DNA of 64,000 nucleotides from Mycobacterium sp. SMC-4 (GTDB taxonomy: Bacteria > Actinomycetota > Actinomycetes > Mycobacteriales > Mycobacteriaceae), in NCBI RefSeq assembly GCF_025263265.1, contig NZ_CP079869.1, positions 2,480,001 to 2,544,000 of the forward strand, in the 5' to 3' direction. The notes beneath the pieces are model-generated. The model had not been told where the DNA came from. It was given only the letters and a program-made list of their open reading frames with translations, and ran no database searches. Position 1 is the first letter of the stretch, and every line of letters begins with the position of its first letter. Positions 12,715 through 23,959 of the stretch are shown here, piece after piece. The position numbers and the translations under genes were made by a program.

Positions 12715-13655
12715 CAGAGCGAGGAATGCACGAAGAACTGCGCAGCGGAGCCGGCACCGCCCACAGTGCCGGGGACCTGGATTCCGGCAGCGACAGTGGC
12801 ATCGACGTGGTGTTGGTCACCGGGATGTCGGGAGCCGGTCGCGGTACGGCTGCCAAGGTGCTGGAGGATCTCGGCTGGTATGTCGCGGACAATCTGCCGC
12901 CCGAGCTGATCGCCCGGATGGTGGAGTTCGGACTTGCTGCGGGCTCGCGCATCACCCGGCTGGCGGTGGTGATGGACGTTCGGTCCCGCGGTTTCACCGG
13001 AGATCTCGACTTCGTCCGCAGCGAACTCGCGACCCGCAACATCGCGCCCCGGGTGCTGTTCCTGGAGGCCTCCGACGACATCCTGGTGCGTCGTTACGAG
13101 CAGAATCGGCGCAGCCATCCTCTGCAGGGCAACCAGACACTGGCCGAAGGCATCGCCGCAGAACGCGCGCTGCTGGCGCCGGTACGTGCGGCCGCCGACC
13201 TGGTGATAGACACCTCATCGCTGTCGGTGCACGGACTGCGGGAAAGCATCGAGCGGGCCTTCGCCGAGGAGACGGTGGCGCACACCAATGTCACCGTCGA
13301 ATCCTTCGGCTACAAATATGGTCTGCCCATGGACGCCGACACCGTGATGGATGTGCGGTTTCTGCCCAATCCGCACTGGGTAGACAGTCTGCGGCGGCAC
13401 AGCGGTCAGCATCCTGACGTCCGCGACTATGTCCTGGGCCAACCCGGCGCGGAGGCGTTCCTCGACTCCTACCATCATCTGTTGGATGTCGTCATCGACG
13501 GCTACCGCAGGGAGGGGAAGCGCTATATGACCGTCGCGATCGGGTGTACCGGTGGCAAGCACCGCAGCGTCGCGATGGCCGAGGCGCTCGCTGAACGACT
13601 GCACGACACCGATCTGACGGTGCGGGTTCTGCATCGAGATCTGGGCCGCGAATGA
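12711..13655 (+). CDS. rapZ: RapZ-like nucleotide-binding protein
   Basis: 314 residues. A Walker A-like [21 protein letters not shown] lies near residue 31, followed by DNLPPELI, a Walker B-like region, and the C-terminal [25 protein letters not shown] and [15 protein letters not shown] motifs of the RapZ family. E. coli RapZ is an RNA-binding adaptor controlling GlmS; the role in mycobacteria is less clear. The usual Lys of the P-loop is Arg here (GAGR). A 25-residue N-terminal extension is low complexity, so a later start is possible. The ATG overlaps the uvrC stop. Confidence 0.92.
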   Translation: MTERGMHEELRSGAGTAHSAGDLDSGSDSGIDVVLVTGMSGAGRGTAAKVLEDLGWYVADNLPPELIARMVEFGLAAGSRITRLAVVMDVRSRGFTGDLDFVRSELATRNIAPRVLFLEASDDILVRRYEQNRRSHPLQGNQTLAEGIAAERALLAPVRAAADLVIDTSSLSVHGLRESIERAFAEETVAHTNVTVESFGYKYGLPMDADTVMDVRFLPNPHWVDSLRRHSGQHPDVRDYVLGQPGAEAFLDSYHHLLDVVIDGYRREGKRYMTVAIGCTGGKHRSVAMAEALAERLHDTDLTVRVLHRDLGRE

Positions 13656-14680
13656 GTCAACGCATTGTCGCCCTCGGCGGTGGCCATGGGCTCTATGCCA
13701 CCCTGTCGGCAGCGCGGCGGCTGACGCCGCATGTCACCGCGGTGGTCACCGTCGCCGACGACGGCGGATCGTCCGGCCGGTTGCGCAGCGAACTCGACGT
13801 GGTACCGCCCGGTGATCTACGAATGGCGTTGGCCGCGTTGGCTTCTGACAGTCCGCACGGCCGGCTGTGGGCCACCATCATTCAGCACCGCTTCGGCGGC
13901 AGCGGGGCGCTGGCCGGCCATCCCATCGGCAACCTGCTGGTGGCCGGCCTCAACGAGGTACTGGCCGACCCGGTGGCCGCGCTAGACGAGCTGGGCCGCA
14001 TCCTCGGCGTCAAGGGGCGGGTGCTGCCGATGTGCCCGGTCGGTCTGGGAATCGAGGCTGACGTCGTCGGGCTGGAATCCGACCCGCGGGTCAGCCGGGT
14101 CATCCGCGGTCAGGTCGCCATCGCCACCACGGTCGGCAAGGTGCGCCGAGTGCGGCTGACTCCCGGTGACCCGCCGGCCACCCGCCAGGCGGTCGACGCG
14201 ATCCTCAACGCCGACCTGGTGGTGCTCGGACCGGGCTCGTGGTTCACCAGCGTCATCCCGCATGTGCTGGTTCCAGAGCTGGCCGCGGCGCTCAAAGCCA
14301 CCACTGCGCGGCGGGCGCTGGTGCTCAATCTGGTGGCCGAGCCGGGGGAGACGGCAGGCTTCTCGGTCGAGCGACACATCCACGTATTGGCCCAGCACGC
14401 CCCAGACGACTTCACCGTCGCCGACATCATCGTCGACTCGGCGCGGGTGCCCAGCGAGCGCGAGCGTGACCAGCTGCGCCGCACGGCCACCATCCTCGAT
14501 GCTCACGTGGAGTTCGCTGACGTTTCCCGACCTGGTACACCTTTACATGACCCGGCGAAGTTGGCCGCAGCATTAGAGAGGGTGCTCCAAAATGGTGCGA
14601 AACCCCCCGACGTGGTTCATCAGCCGACAGTGCCCACCCCGACAGCTAACGGACCGAGAGGTGACGACCCGTGGCGATGA
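13652..14680 (+). CDS. YvcK/CuvA gluconeogenesis factor family protein
   Basis: 342 residues. The N terminus [19 protein letters not shown] is the nucleotide-binding loop of the YvcK/CofD-like fold. [21 protein letters not shown] and [21 protein letters not shown] are further family motifs. YvcK proteins bind UDP-sugars and affect cell shape and growth on gluconeogenic carbon; the mycobacterial homologue has been named CuvA. The last 25 residues are a Pro-rich tail. It is coupled to rapZ and whiA by ATGA overlaps, the usual rapZ–yvcK–whiA order of Gram-positives. Confidence 0.93.
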   Translation: MSQRIVALGGGHGLYATLSAARRLTPHVTAVVTVADDGGSSGRLRSELDVVPPGDLRMALAALASDSPHGRLWATIIQHRFGGSGALAGHPIGNLLVAGLNEVLADPVAALDELGRILGVKGRVLPMCPVGLGIEADVVGLESDPRVSRVIRGQVAIATTVGKVRRVRLTPGDPPATRQAVDAILNADLVVLGPGSWFTSVIPHVLVPELAAALKATTARRALVLNLVAEPGETAGFSVERHIHVLAQHAPDDFTVADIIVDSARVPSERERDQLRRTATILDAHVEFADVSRPGTPLHDPAKLAAALERVLQNGAKPPDVVHQPTVPTPTANGPRGDDPWR

Positions 14681-15654
14681 CAGCCGAGGTCAAAGACGAG
14701 CTCAGCCGCCTGGTGGTCAACTCGGTCAGCGCGCGCCGCGCGGAAGTGGCCTCGCTGCTGCGCTTTGCCGGCGGTCTGCACATCGTGTCCGGTCGGGTGG
14801 TGGTCGAAGCCGAAGTCGACCTGGGCATCATCGCCCGCCGACTGCGCAAGGACATCTACGACCTGTACGGGTACAACGCCGTGGTGCATGTGCTCTCGGC
14901 CAGCGGGATCCGCAAGAGCACCCGCTACGTGGTGCGGGTGGCCAAAGACGGCGAGGCGCTGGCCAGGCAGACGGGCCTGCTCGATCTGCGTGGCCGGCCG
15001 GTTCGGGGATTACCCGCCCAGGTCGTCGGCGGTAGCGTTGCCGATGCCGAGGCTGCTTGGCGCGGAGCGTTTTTGGCACACGGTTCGCTGACCGAGCCGG
15101 GACGATCCTCGGCGTTGGAGGTCAGCTGCCCCGGACCGGAAGCGGCACTGGCACTCGTCGGCGCGGCTCGGCGTCTCGGAGTCAGCGCGAAAGCCCGCGA
15201 GGTGCGCGGCAGCGACCGTGTGGTGGTGCGCGACGGCGAGGCGATCGGCGCGTTACTGACCCGGATGGGAGCCCAGGACACCCGGTTGACCTGGGAGGAG
15301 CGGCGCATGCGCCGCGAAGTTCGCGCCACCGCCAACCGATTGGCCAACTTCGATGACGCCAACCTGCGACGCTCGGCGCGGGCCGCGGTAGCAGCAGCCG
15401 CCCGGGTCGAGCGCGCCCTGGAGATTCTGGGCGAATCGGTCCCGGATCATCTGGCTGCCGCCGGTTATCTGAGGGTCGCGCACCGCCAGGCCTCCTTGGA
15501 GGAGCTGGGTCGACTGGCCGACCCCCCGATGACCAAAGATGCTGTGGCAGGACGTATTCGGCGTTTGCTATCGATGGCCGACCGAAAGGCCAAGCAGGAC
15601 GGCATACCCGACACCGAGTCTGCGGTCACCCCGGATCTGCTGGAAGACGCCTGA
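14677..15654 (+). CDS. whiA: WhiA sporulation/division regulator
   Basis: 325 residues. An N-terminal LAGLIDADG homing-endonuclease-like domain without catalytic acids (VKDELSRL...[18 protein letters not shown]) is followed by a C-terminal helix-turn-helix (about 230–310: [27 protein letters not shown]...[13 protein letters not shown]). WhiA controls division genes with WhiB-type partners in Actinobacteria. The ATG at 14677 forms ATGA with the yvcK stop and gives the family N terminus [13 protein letters not shown] two codons upstream is less likely. Confidence 0.95.
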   Translation: MTAEVKDELSRLVVNSVSARRAEVASLLRFAGGLHIVSGRVVVEAEVDLGIIARRLRKDIYDLYGYNAVVHVLSASGIRKSTRYVVRVAKDGEALARQTGLLDLRGRPVRGLPAQVVGGSVADAEAAWRGAFLAHGSLTEPGRSSALEVSCPGPEAALALVGAARRLGVSAKAREVRGSDRVVVRDGEAIGALLTRMGAQDTRLTWEERRMRREVRATANRLANFDDANLRRSARAAVAAAARVERALEILGESVPDHLAAAGYLRVAHRQASLEELGRLADPPMTKDAVAGRIRRLLSMADRKAKQDGIPDTESAVTPDLLEDA

Positions 15655-15658
15655 AACC

Positions 15659-16342
15659 GTGCGGGTCGGACTGGGCACCCCGGTGGCGCCGTTTGTCCGG
15701 GGCGAGGGCGGGCTCGACGTTGAACTGATGGCCGCCCTGGGCGACAGACTCGACGAACCCATCGACTTCCGGCCGGGCGGTGGCGACCTCGATCAGATGC
15801 TCGATGAGCTGCTCGACGGAACCTACGACTGTGTCAGCGGTGTGGTGGTCACCGATGCCCGCGCCCAGCGGGTGGCGCTGCTGCCGCCCTACCTGATCAC
15901 AGGTCAGGCGCTCGCCGTCCACACCGGACGCCTGCCGCAGGTGCAGTCGGTCGACGAACTGCGCGGGCTGACGATCGGGGCGGGTCGCGGCGATCCCGCC
16001 GCGGCCGTGGCCGTCGATCTGGTCGACCGGGGCAAGGCCGGCCGGGTCCACCTCAGCGAGCCCGGCGCAGTTCTGGCCGACCTCGACTCCGGCCGGTGCG
16101 ACGCCGTCGTCGGCCTCGCACCGGTACTGGGTGCGCTGCTGGTGACCGCGCCGCAGGTCGAGGTGGTGCAGCGCGGCCTGGCCGCGCAACCCATCGCTAT
16201 CGCGGTGGCCCCGTCCGATCATGCGCTGCTGGCCCGTCTGCAGGTCGCCTCGGCCGAACTGGAGGACGACGGCACCATGCAGGCGCTTCGCCGGCGTTGG
16301 CTGGGAAACCCCTACACCGACCAGAGCGCGGCGGTTCTCTGA
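15659..16342 (+). CDS. Solute-binding (SBP_bac_3-like) domain protein without signal peptide
   Basis: 227 residues from a GTG 4 nt after the whiA stop. The sequence VRVGLGTPVAPFV...LDVELMAALGDRL...DYDCVSGVVVTDARAQRVALLPPYLITGQALAV follows the pattern of periplasmic amino-acid-binding proteins of ABC transporters. No signal peptide, lipobox or membrane segment is visible, so it should be cytoplasmic unless the start is wrong. No transporter genes are adjacent. The fold call is by pattern; ligand and role are unknown. It replaces a larger set of genes found between whiA and gap in M. tuberculosis as I recall. Confidence 0.7.
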   Translation: MRVGLGTPVAPFVRGEGGLDVELMAALGDRLDEPIDFRPGGGDLDQMLDELLDGTYDCVSGVVVTDARAQRVALLPPYLITGQALAVHTGRLPQVQSVDELRGLTIGAGRGDPAAAVAVDLVDRGKAGRVHLSEPGAVLADLDSGRCDAVVGLAPVLGALLVTAPQVEVVQRGLAAQPIAIAVAPSDHALLARLQVASAELEDDGTMQALRRRWLGNPYTDQSAAVL

Positions 16343-16349
16343 TACCCAC

Positions 16350-16355
16350 TAGGCT
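16350..16355 (+). promoter_or_regulatory. Putative -10 element of gap operon
   Basis: TAGGCT lies about 63 nt before the gap GTG, so a transcript starting 6–8 nt later would carry a leader of roughly 57 nt. That leader holds the purine-rich ribosome binding site AAAAGAAGGAGAG. Confidence 0.35.
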
Positions 16356-16367
16356 GGCTGCGAGTAG

Positions 16368-17441
<1,074 letters not shown>

Positions 17442-17447
17442 CTGACA

Positions 17448-18662
17448 ATGGCCATCAAATCACTGGCCGACCTGCTGGCCGAGGGGGTGGCGGGGCGGGG
17501 CGTGTTGGTTCGCTCCGATCTCAACGTCCCGCTCGACGACGACCGCCAGATCTCCGATCCGGGACGGATCATCGCATCGGTGCCGACACTGCAGGCGCTC
17601 TCGGATGCCGGGGCCAAGGTCGTGGTCACCGCGCACCTCGGTCGGCCCAAGGGTGAACCGGATGCGAAGTACTCGCTGGCGCCGGTCGCTGCGGCGCTGG
17701 GTGAAAAGCTTGCGCGCCACGTCCAGCTCGCGGCAGACGTGGTGGGCAGTGACGCGCTGGCCCGTGCCGAGGGCCTGACCGATGGCGACATCCTGCTGCT
17801 GGAGAACGTGCGCTTCGACGCCCGCGAGACCAGCAAGGACGACGCCGAGCGGCTCGCCTTCGCCAAGGCACTGGTCGAACTCGTCGGTGAGGACGGGGCG
17901 TTCGTCTCGGACGGTTTCGGTGTGGTGCACCGTAAGCAGGCGTCGGTTTATGATGTCGCGACCCTGTTGCCGCACTACGCGGGCACACTGGTCGACGCCG
18001 AAGTCAAGGTGCTCGAACAGCTCACCAGCTCGACCGATCGGCCTTACGCCGTGGTGCTGGGCGGCTCCAAGGTGTCCGACAAGCTGGCGGTCATCGAGAA
18101 CCTCGCCACCAAGGCGGACAGCTTGATCATCGGTGGCGGTATGTGTTTCACCTTCCTTGCCGCACAAGGCTTCTCGGTGGGTAACTCGCTGCTCGAGGAA
18201 GGTATGGTGGACACCTGCCGCACACTGCTCGACACCTACGCCGACGTGTTGCACCTGCCGGTCGACATCGTCGTGGCCGATGAGTTCGCGGCCGACTCGG
18301 AACCGGAAACTGTTGCCGCCGATCGCATTCCCGACACCAAGATGGGTCTGGACATCGGCCCGGAGTCGGTCAAGCGGTTCACGGCTCTGCTGTCGAACGC
18401 CAAGACGGTCTTCTGGAACGGACCGATGGGGGTGTTCGAGTTCCCGGCGTTTGCCGCTGGCACCAAGGGTGTTGCCGAGGCCATCATCGGTGCCACCGGC
18501 CGCGGTGCGTTCAGTGTGGTCGGCGGTGGCGACTCGGCTGCGGCGGTTCGTCAGCTGGGTCTGCCCGAGGACGGCTTCTCTCATATCTCCACCGGCGGAG
18601 GGGCGTCGCTGGAGTACCTCGAGGGCAAGACCCTGCCCGGTATCCAAGTGCTCGACAACTGA
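17448..18662 (+). CDS. pgk: Phosphoglycerate kinase
   Basis: 404 residues. The family signature [20 protein letters not shown] is near the N terminus, then [32 protein letters not shown] and [16 protein letters not shown]. The C-terminal nucleotide-binding part has [37 protein letters not shown] and [13 protein letters not shown]. One loop reads [12 protein letters not shown], where many homologues have DAFGTAHR, a conservative change. It makes ATP from 1,3-bisphosphoglycerate. Confidence 0.98.
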   Translation: MAIKSLADLLAEGVAGRGVLVRSDLNVPLDDDRQISDPGRIIASVPTLQALSDAGAKVVVTAHLGRPKGEPDAKYSLAPVAAALGEKLARHVQLAADVVGSDALARAEGLTDGDILLLENVRFDARETSKDDAERLAFAKALVELVGEDGAFVSDGFGVVHRKQASVYDVATLLPHYAGTLVDAEVKVLEQLTSSTDRPYAVVLGGSKVSDKLAVIENLATKADSLIIGGGMCFTFLAAQGFSVGNSLLEEGMVDTCRTLLDTYADVLHLPVDIVVADEFAADSEPETVAADRIPDTKMGLDIGPESVKRFTALLSNAKTVFWNGPMGVFEFPAFAAGTKGVAEAIIGATGRGAFSVVGGGDSAAAVRQLGLPEDGFSHISTGGGASLEYLEGKTLPGIQVLDN

Positions 18663-18675
18663 AAGGCGCAGCGCC

Positions 18676-19461
18676 ATGACCCGTAAGCCGTTGATCGCCG
18701 GCAACTGGAAGATGAACCTCAACCACTTCGAGGCGATCGCGCTGGTACAAAAGATCGCGTTCTCGTTGCCGGACAAGTACTTCGACAAGGTCGACGTGAC
18801 GGTGATACCGCCGTTCACCGATCTGAGGAGCGTGCAGACGCTCGTCGACGGCGACAAGTTGCGATTGACCTACGGCGCCCAGGACCTCTCACAGCACGAC
18901 TCCGGCGCCTACACCGGTGAGATCAGCGGTGCGTTCCTGGCCAAACTGGGGTGCACCTTCGTCGTCGTCGGGCACTCCGAGCGGCGCACCTACCACGGCG
19001 AGGACGACGCGCTGGTTGCCGCGAAGGCCGCGGCGGCGTTCCGGCACGGCGTGGTCCCGATCATCTGCATCGGCGAGCACCTGGAAGTCCGCGAAGCCGG
19101 CAACCACGTCGAGCACAATGTCAACCAACTGCGCGGTTCGCTGGCCGGGTTGTCGGCCGAACAGATCGGACAGGCCGTCATCGCCTACGAACCGGTCTGG
19201 GCCATCGGAACCGGCCGCGTCGCCAGTGCAGCCGACGCCCAGGAGGTCTGCGGCGCCATTCGCGCGGAGATCGGGGCGCTGACTTCGGCCGACATCGCGG
19301 CGGGGGTGCGCGTTCTCTATGGGGGCTCGGTCAACGCCAAGAATGTCGGTGAGATCGTCGGCCAGGCCGACGTGGACGGCGCGCTGGTGGGCGGAGCGTC
19401 GCTGGATGGCGAGCAATTCGCCACCCTGTCAGCCATCGCGGCCGGCGGGCCGCTTCCCTGA
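18676..19461 (+). CDS. tpiA: Triosephosphate isomerase
   Basis: 261 residues. [20 protein letters not shown] holds the catalytic Lys and Asn; GHSERR holds the electrophilic His; [15 protein letters not shown] holds the catalytic Glu and flexible loop 6; YGGSVNAKN and [13 protein letters not shown] form the phosphate site. The ATG at 18676 follows the purine-rich GAAAGGCG by a normal spacing; a longer in-frame extension overlaps pgk in another frame and is rejected. It is the last gene of the gap–pgk–tpiA operon. Confidence 0.98.
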   Translation: MTRKPLIAGNWKMNLNHFEAIALVQKIAFSLPDKYFDKVDVTVIPPFTDLRSVQTLVDGDKLRLTYGAQDLSQHDSGAYTGEISGAFLAKLGCTFVVVGHSERRTYHGEDDALVAAKAAAAFRHGVVPIICIGEHLEVREAGNHVEHNVNQLRGSLAGLSAEQIGQAVIAYEPVWAIGTGRVASAADAQEVCGAIRAEIGALTSADIAAGVRVLYGGSVNAKNVGEIVGQADVDGALVGGASLDGEQFATLSAIAAGGPLP

Positions 19462-19481
19462 CCGGCGCCTGAGGTGAGAGT

Positions 19482-19504
19482 GGCCGCCGTGTAATCTGGC
19501 GGCC
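19482..19504 (+). promoter_or_regulatory. secG promoter: TAATCT -10 inside an inverted repeat (leaderless)
   Basis: TAATCT at 19492–19497 ends 7 nt before the secG ATG. It sits in the loop of an inverted repeat with 7-bp arms, GGCCGCC (19482–19488) and GGCGGCC (19498–19504). A transcript starting at the ATG would not contain the hairpin, so the repeat may be an operator or chance. Confidence 0.45.
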
Positions 19505-19738
19505 ATGGAAATGGCCCTGCAGATCACCCTGGTCGTGACCAGCGTTCTGGTCGTCCTCCTGGTCCTGCTGCACCGTGCCAAGGGTGGCGGCCTGTCCAGT
19601 TTGTTCGGCGGCGGCGTGCAGTCCAGCCTGTCGGGCTCCACTGTGGTGGAGAAGAACCTGGACCGATTGACGTTGTTCGTCACCGGTATCTGGCTGGTCT
19701 CGATCGTCGGCATGGCCCTGCTGATCAAGTACAACTGA
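19505..19738 (+). CDS. secG: Preprotein translocase subunit SecG
   Basis: 77 residues with two transmembrane helices (about 5–22 and 53–73) joined by a glycine-rich cytoplasmic loop, HRAKGGGLSSLFGGGVQSSLSGSTVVEKNLDR. The GGG-x-x-SLFGGG motif is the SecG signature. It is the small accessory subunit of the SecYEG channel. The length matches mycobacterial SecG. The last 14 bp overlap, tail to tail, with the oxidoreductase gene on the minus strand. Confidence 0.95.
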   Translation: MEMALQITLVVTSVLVVLLVLLHRAKGGGLSSLFGGGVQSSLSGSTVVEKNLDRLTLFVTGIWLVSIVGMALLIKYN

Positions 19739-20981
19739 GAGCCCGCAGCACCGCGGCGCCGGTGCGTCTGCCGCTGACCAGCGCCCCTTGTATCGAGGCG
19801 GTGTCGCGGTGATCCCCGCACACCCACAGTCCCGAATGCACCCGTATCGATCGCCGTAGGACCAGCGGGGCGGGCTGAGCCGGCAGTGCCGCACTGACGA
19901 CATGGCGCACCACCGGTTGCCAGTCAGCGGCCGACACCCCGAGGATTTCCGCGGCGTGCGCACGCATCTGCTCCTCCGACGGCGGTGTGTCATCGGCGCG
20001 ATGCAGCGCCGAAGCCTGGATCAACTGCCGCCCCGGCGGTGCATAGCTCGGCGCCGCATCGCTGATCACCGCAGTGTTGACCACCGGGCCACGCGCCCCG
20101 GCGCGGCCGTCCACCTGCAGGGCTCCTCCGGTGGCCGGGGTGACGTCGCTGGCCCACCAGTCGGTGATCACCCCACGCATCGCCGGCGCGGGTTCCCCGG
20201 TGAACCCGGCGGCCGTCCCGGGGTCCGTTGCGATCACCACCTGACGGGCCCGCATCGTCGCGCCGTCGTGGGCGCGCACCGTCCAGTCGCGGCCGCCGCG
20301 CTCGACAGAGGTCACCCGCGTACCGGTGCGGACTCGGCCCGGCACCGCAGCTGCGAGGAGTCGCGGCAGCGCCGCCATGCCGTCGGCGGGCAACGCCGGC
20401 ACCCCGAGTACGAACATCCGCACGAGCAGCAGAGCGAACGCGTTGGAGGTTGCGCCGGAGGCGTCCAGCAGCACCCCGGACAGGAATCGCTCCAGCACCC
20501 GTCGCACCTCGCCCTGCACGCCTGAGCTGTCCAGCGCGTCGGCCAACCTGGTGTCGCCGAGGGCCGACCGCAGCCGCGACGGACGCAGCGCCGGAGCAGT
20601 CCAGCGGCCGAGCGCCAGCACGTCGGCCGGTCGTAGCGCCCCCGCGGTGAGCATGGCCGGCACCCCCGCCGGCTTGCGCAGCGGATGGACCAGGGTGATC
20701 GAGCCCCGTTCGCGACGCACCCCGACGCCGGGCAGGAATGGCTGCAACCGCAACGCGGCGACATCCACACTGCCCGGCAGCGCCGGATAGGCCGGGTTGA
20801 GCACCTGGAATCCGCGATCGCACCGGAACCCGTCGACCACGTCGGTGCGGATCCGGCCGCCGACGTCGTCGGCGGCCTCCCACACCCGCACGTCGCGGCC
20901 GGCTGCATCCAGCACGCCGGCGCACCGCAATCCCGCCAGGCCGGCGCCGACCACGAGGACTTCGCACTCCTGGTCGCTCAT
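19725..20981 (-). CDS. FAD-dependent amine oxidase/phytoene desaturase-like oxidoreductase
   Basis: 418 residues. The N terminus CEVLVVGAGLAGLRCAGVL is a GxGxxG dinucleotide-binding motif, followed by the ADDVGGRIRTDVVDGFRCDRGFQVL pattern of the flavin amine oxidase/protoporphyrinogen oxidase superfamily. The C-terminal LWVCGDHRDTASIQGALVSGRRTGAAVL is the matching FAD-binding end. The substrate cannot be told from sequence. The ATG at 20981 is preceded by GGTCAGGAGGA; an ATG 16 codons further upstream lacks a site. It is convergent with secG and divergent from ppc. Confidence 0.83.
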   Translation of the reverse strand: MSDQECEVLVVGAGLAGLRCAGVLDAAGRDVRVWEAADDVGGRIRTDVVDGFRCDRGFQVLNPAYPALPGSVDVAALRLQPFLPGVGVRRERGSITLVHPLRKPAGVPAMLTAGALRPADVLALGRWTAPALRPSRLRSALGDTRLADALDSSGVQGEVRRVLERFLSGVLLDASGATSNAFALLLVRMFVLGVPALPADGMAALPRLLAAAVPGRVRTGTRVTSVERGGRDWTVRAHDGATMRARQVVIATDPGTAAGFTGEPAPAMRGVITDWWASDVTPATGGALQVDGRAGARGPVVNTAVISDAAPSYAPPGRQLIQASALHRADDTPPSEEQMRAHAAEILGVSAADWQPVVRHVVSAALPAQPAPLVLRRSIRVHSGLWVCGDHRDTASIQGALVSGRRTGAAVLRALSCT

Positions 20982-21014
20982 CGGGTCCTCCTGACCTCGG
21001 CGCGTCGCCCACGC

Positions 21015-21020
21015 TACCGT
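21015..21020 (+). promoter_or_regulatory. Putative -10 element of ppc (leaderless)
   Basis: TACCGT ends 7 nt before the ATG at 21028. This supports that ATG rather than the in-frame ATG at 21064 or the GTG at 21019, which lies within the hexamer. Confidence 0.4.
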
Positions 21021-21027
21021 GCTCGCC

Positions 21028-23871
21028 ATGCGCTACTCCGGGGCTGAACCGATACTTGACGATATGGGTGAGAACTCCGATCCGGTGTCCGACAGTGCCC
21101 TGGCGCCGATCGGGGCTGTGCATCGCACCCAGGTGGGCCGAGAGGCCACCGAGCCGATGCGCGAAGACATCCGGCTGCTCGGATCGCTGCTCGGGGACAC
21201 CGTGCGCGAGCAGAACGGGGAGGAGATCTTCGACCTCGTCGAGCGAGCCCGGGTGGAGTCCTTCCGGGTCCGTCGCTCCGAGATAGACCGTGGTGAACTG
21301 GCCAAGCTGTTCGACGGTGTCGACGTCCACCACGCCATCCCCGTCATCCGGGCCTTCACCCACTTCGCGTTGCTGGCCAACGTCGCCGAGGACATCCACC
21401 GCGAGCGGCGCCGGGCGATTCACGAGGCCGCCGGCGAGCCTCCGCAGAACAGCACCCTCGCGGCGACCTACACCAAGCTCGACTCCGCGGGGCTCGACGC
21501 CGACACCGTGGACGAGGCCCTGCGCGGGGCCTTGGTCTCGCCGGTCATCACCGCCCACCCCACCGAGACCCGGCGGCGGACGGTCTTCGACACCCAGCAC
21601 CGCATCACCGAGCTGATGCGGCTTCGGCTGCACGGACTGCACACCACCGACGACGGCCGCGACATCGAGCGTGAGCTGCGCCGCCACATCCTGACGCTGT
21701 GGCAGACGGCGCTGATCCGGCTGTCGCGGCTGAAGATCTCCGATGAGATCGAAACCGGGCTGCGGTACTACCCGGCGGCGTTCTTCGACGTCATCCCACA
21801 GGTCAACGCCTCGGTACGGGAACAGTTCCAACAGCGCTGGCCCGACCGACCTCTGCTGATCGAGCCCATCCTGCGGCCGGGATCCTGGATCGGCGGTGAC
21901 CGGGACGGCAACCCGAACGTCACCGGCGAGGTGGTCCGGTTGGCCACCGGCAGCGCCGCCTATCTCGCCTTCGACCACTATTTCGGCGAACTGACAGCTC
22001 TGGAGCAGGAGCTTTCGATGTCGGCGCGGCTGGTGCAGCCCTCCGCCGCGCTGGCACAGCTGGCCGACACCTGTGACGAACCGGCCCGTGCCGACGAGCC
22101 CTATCGCCGCGCGCTGCGCGTCGTGCACGCGCGCCTCACCGCGACCGCTCGCGACATCCTGGATCGACAACCCGAGCACGAACTGGACCTCGGTCTGCCG
22201 CCCTACGCCACTCCCGCCGACGTGCTCGACGATCTGGACACCATCGACGCGTCACTGCGGGCTCACGGCAGTGCGGTGCTGGCCGACGATCGGCTGAGTC
22301 GACTTCGGGAAGCTCTGCGTGTCTTCGGTTTTCACCTCTGCGGGCTCGACATGCGGCAGAACTCGGATGTACACGAGGAGGTGGTGTCCGAACTACTCGC
22401 CTGGGCCGGTGTGCACCCCGACTATGCGTCGCTGGAGGAGGCCGACCGGGTTGAACTGCTGGCCGCCGAACTCGCCACCAGGCGCCCACTGACCGGGCCC
22501 GGCGCCGAACTGTCAGAACTGGCGCGCAAAGAACTCGATATCGTCGCCGCGGCGGCCCGGGCCGTGCGGGTGTTCGGCTCGCAGGCCGTCCCGAACTACA
22601 TCATCTCGATGTGCCAGTCGGTGTCGGACATGCTCGAGGCAGCGCTGCTGCTCAAGGAGGCCGGTCTGCTCGACGCGTCGTCGGAGCAGCCGTACGCCCC
22701 GGTGGGGATTGTGCCGCTGTTCGAAACCATCGACGACTTGCAGCGCGGGGCCTCGATTCTGGAAGCGGCGCTTGATCTTCCGCTGTACCGGGCACTAGTG
22801 GCCGCCCGCGGCGACAGCCAGGAGGTGATGCTGGGCTACTCGGACTCCAACAAGGACGGCGGATACCTCGCGGCCAACTGGGCGCTGTATCGCGCCGAGC
22901 TGGACCTGGTGGAATCGGCAGCCAAGACCGGGATCCGGTTGCGGTTGTTCCACGGGCGGGGCGGCACCGTGGGTCGCGGAGGCGGCCCGAGTTACGACGC
23001 GATCCTGGCCCAGCCCCCAGGTGCGGTGCAGGGCTCGCTGCGGCTCACCGAGCAGGGCGAGGTGATCGCGGCGAAGTACGCCGAACCGCGCGTCGCCCAC
23101 CGGAACCTGGAGACCTTACTCGCGGCCACTCTGGAGGCCACACTGCTCGATGTCGAAGGTCTGGGGGACGAAGCCGGGCCGGCCTATCAAGTGCTCGATG
23201 ACCTCGCCGGCCGCGCACAGCGCGCCTACGCCGAATTGGTGCACGAAACACCGGGATTCGTCGACTACTTCAAAGCTTCGACGCCGGTCAGTGAGATCGG
23301 CGCGCTCAACATCGGCAGCCGGCCCACCTCACGCAAACCCACCACATCCATCTCGGATCTGCGCGCCATCCCGTGGGTGCTGGCGTGGAGTCAGTGCCGG
23401 GTCATGCTGCCCGGCTGGTACGGCACCGGTACCGCCTTCGAGCAGTACATCGCCGAAGGGGACGGCCGACTGGAGGTCCTGCAGGACCTGTATCGGCGAT
23501 GGCCATTCTTCGCCACGGTGCTGTCCAACATGGCCCAGGTGCTCGCGAAGTCCGACCTGGGGCTGGCCGCGCGGTACGCCGAACTGGTCGAAGACAGTGA
23601 TCTGCGGCGTCGGGTGTTCGACATGATCGTCGATGAGCATGCACGCACGATCCGCATGCACGAACTGATCACCGGGCACGACGACCTGCTGGCCGACAAC
23701 CCGGCGCTGGCCCGCTCGGTGTTCAACCGCTTCCCGTACCTGGAACCGCTGAATCACCTGCAGGTCGAGCTGCTGCGCCGCTACCGCGCCGGAGATGACG
23801 ACGAACTGGTCCAGCGCGGCATCCTGTTGACCATGAGCGGACTGGCCACCGCACTGCGCAACAGCGGCTGA
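21028..23871 (+). CDS. ppc: Phosphoenolpyruvate carboxylase
   Basis: 947 residues from ATG 21028 (935 if ATG 21064 is used). It carboxylates PEP to oxaloacetate, an anaplerotic reaction. Motifs are [14 protein letters not shown] (catalytic His), [54 protein letters not shown], and the C terminus LRNSG, close to the conserved [QR]NTG end. The stop codon belongs to the first unit of a 27-bp tandem array. As I recall M. tuberculosis lacks ppc while several environmental mycobacteria have it, which supports the organism guess. Confidence 0.97.
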   Translation: MRYSGAEPILDDMGENSDPVSDSALAPIGAVHRTQVGREATEPMREDIRLLGSLLGDTVREQNGEEIFDLVERARVESFRVRRSEIDRGELAKLFDGVDVHHAIPVIRAFTHFALLANVAEDIHRERRRAIHEAAGEPPQNSTLAATYTKLDSAGLDADTVDEALRGALVSPVITAHPTETRRRTVFDTQHRITELMRLRLHGLHTTDDGRDIERELRRHILTLWQTALIRLSRLKISDEIETGLRYYPAAFFDVIPQVNASVREQFQQRWPDRPLLIEPILRPGSWIGGDRDGNPNVTGEVVRLATGSAAYLAFDHYFGELTALEQELSMSARLVQPSAALAQLADTCDEPARADEPYRRALRVVHARLTATARDILDRQPEHELDLGLPPYATPADVLDDLDTIDASLRAHGSAVLADDRLSRLREALRVFGFHLCGLDMRQNSDVHEEVVSELLAWAGVHPDYASLEEADRVELLAAELATRRPLTGPGAELSELARKELDIVAAAARAVRVFGSQAVPNYIISMCQSVSDMLEAALLLKEAGLLDASSEQPYAPVGIVPLFETIDDLQRGASILEAALDLPLYRALVAARGDSQEVMLGYSDSNKDGGYLAANWALYRAELDLVESAAKTGIRLRLFHGRGGTVGRGGGPSYDAILAQPPGAVQGSLRLTEQGEVIAAKYAEPRVAHRNLETLLAATLEATLLDVEGLGDEAGPAYQVLDDLAGRAQRAYAELVHETPGFVDYFKASTPVSEIGALNIGSRPTSRKPTTSISDLRAIPWVLAWSQCRVMLPGWYGTGTAFEQYIAEGDGRLEVLQDLYRRWPFFATVLSNMAQVLAKSDLGLAARYAELVEDSDLRRRVFDMIVDEHARTIRMHELITGHDDLLADNPALARSVFNRFPYLEPLNHLQVELLRRYRAGDDDELVQRGILLTMSGLATALRNSG

Positions 23872-23951
23872 ATTTGTCGCTGTCGCGACGGTGGCTGAAT
23901 TTGTCGCTGTCGCGACGGTGGCTGAATTTGTCGCTGTCGCGACGGTGGCTG
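23868..23951. repeat. 27-bp tandem repeat, 3 copies, at the ppc stop codon
   Basis: Three identical copies start at 23868, 23895 and 23922, plus a 3-nt start of a fourth. Each unit runs CTGAATTTGTCGCTGTCGCG then ACGGTGG. The first copy supplies the ppc TGA. The unit contains the 8-bp palindrome GTCGCGAC. The array lies between convergent genes (ppc and the minus-strand coiled-coil gene). Its reverse complement can be read as a nine-residue repeat and aligns with the repeat in sufU. Confidence 0.95.
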
Positions 23952-23959
23952 GTCTCTCC

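Noticed and set aside
18133..18675. N-terminal extension of tpiA
   Set aside because: It reads pgk in another frame; the TIM family start and a ribosome binding site are at 18676.
23868..23951. MIRU-type mycobacterial interspersed repeat
   Set aside because: Units are 25–27 bp and lie at stop codons or inside coding sequence, not the longer MIRU units bridging ATGA junctions.
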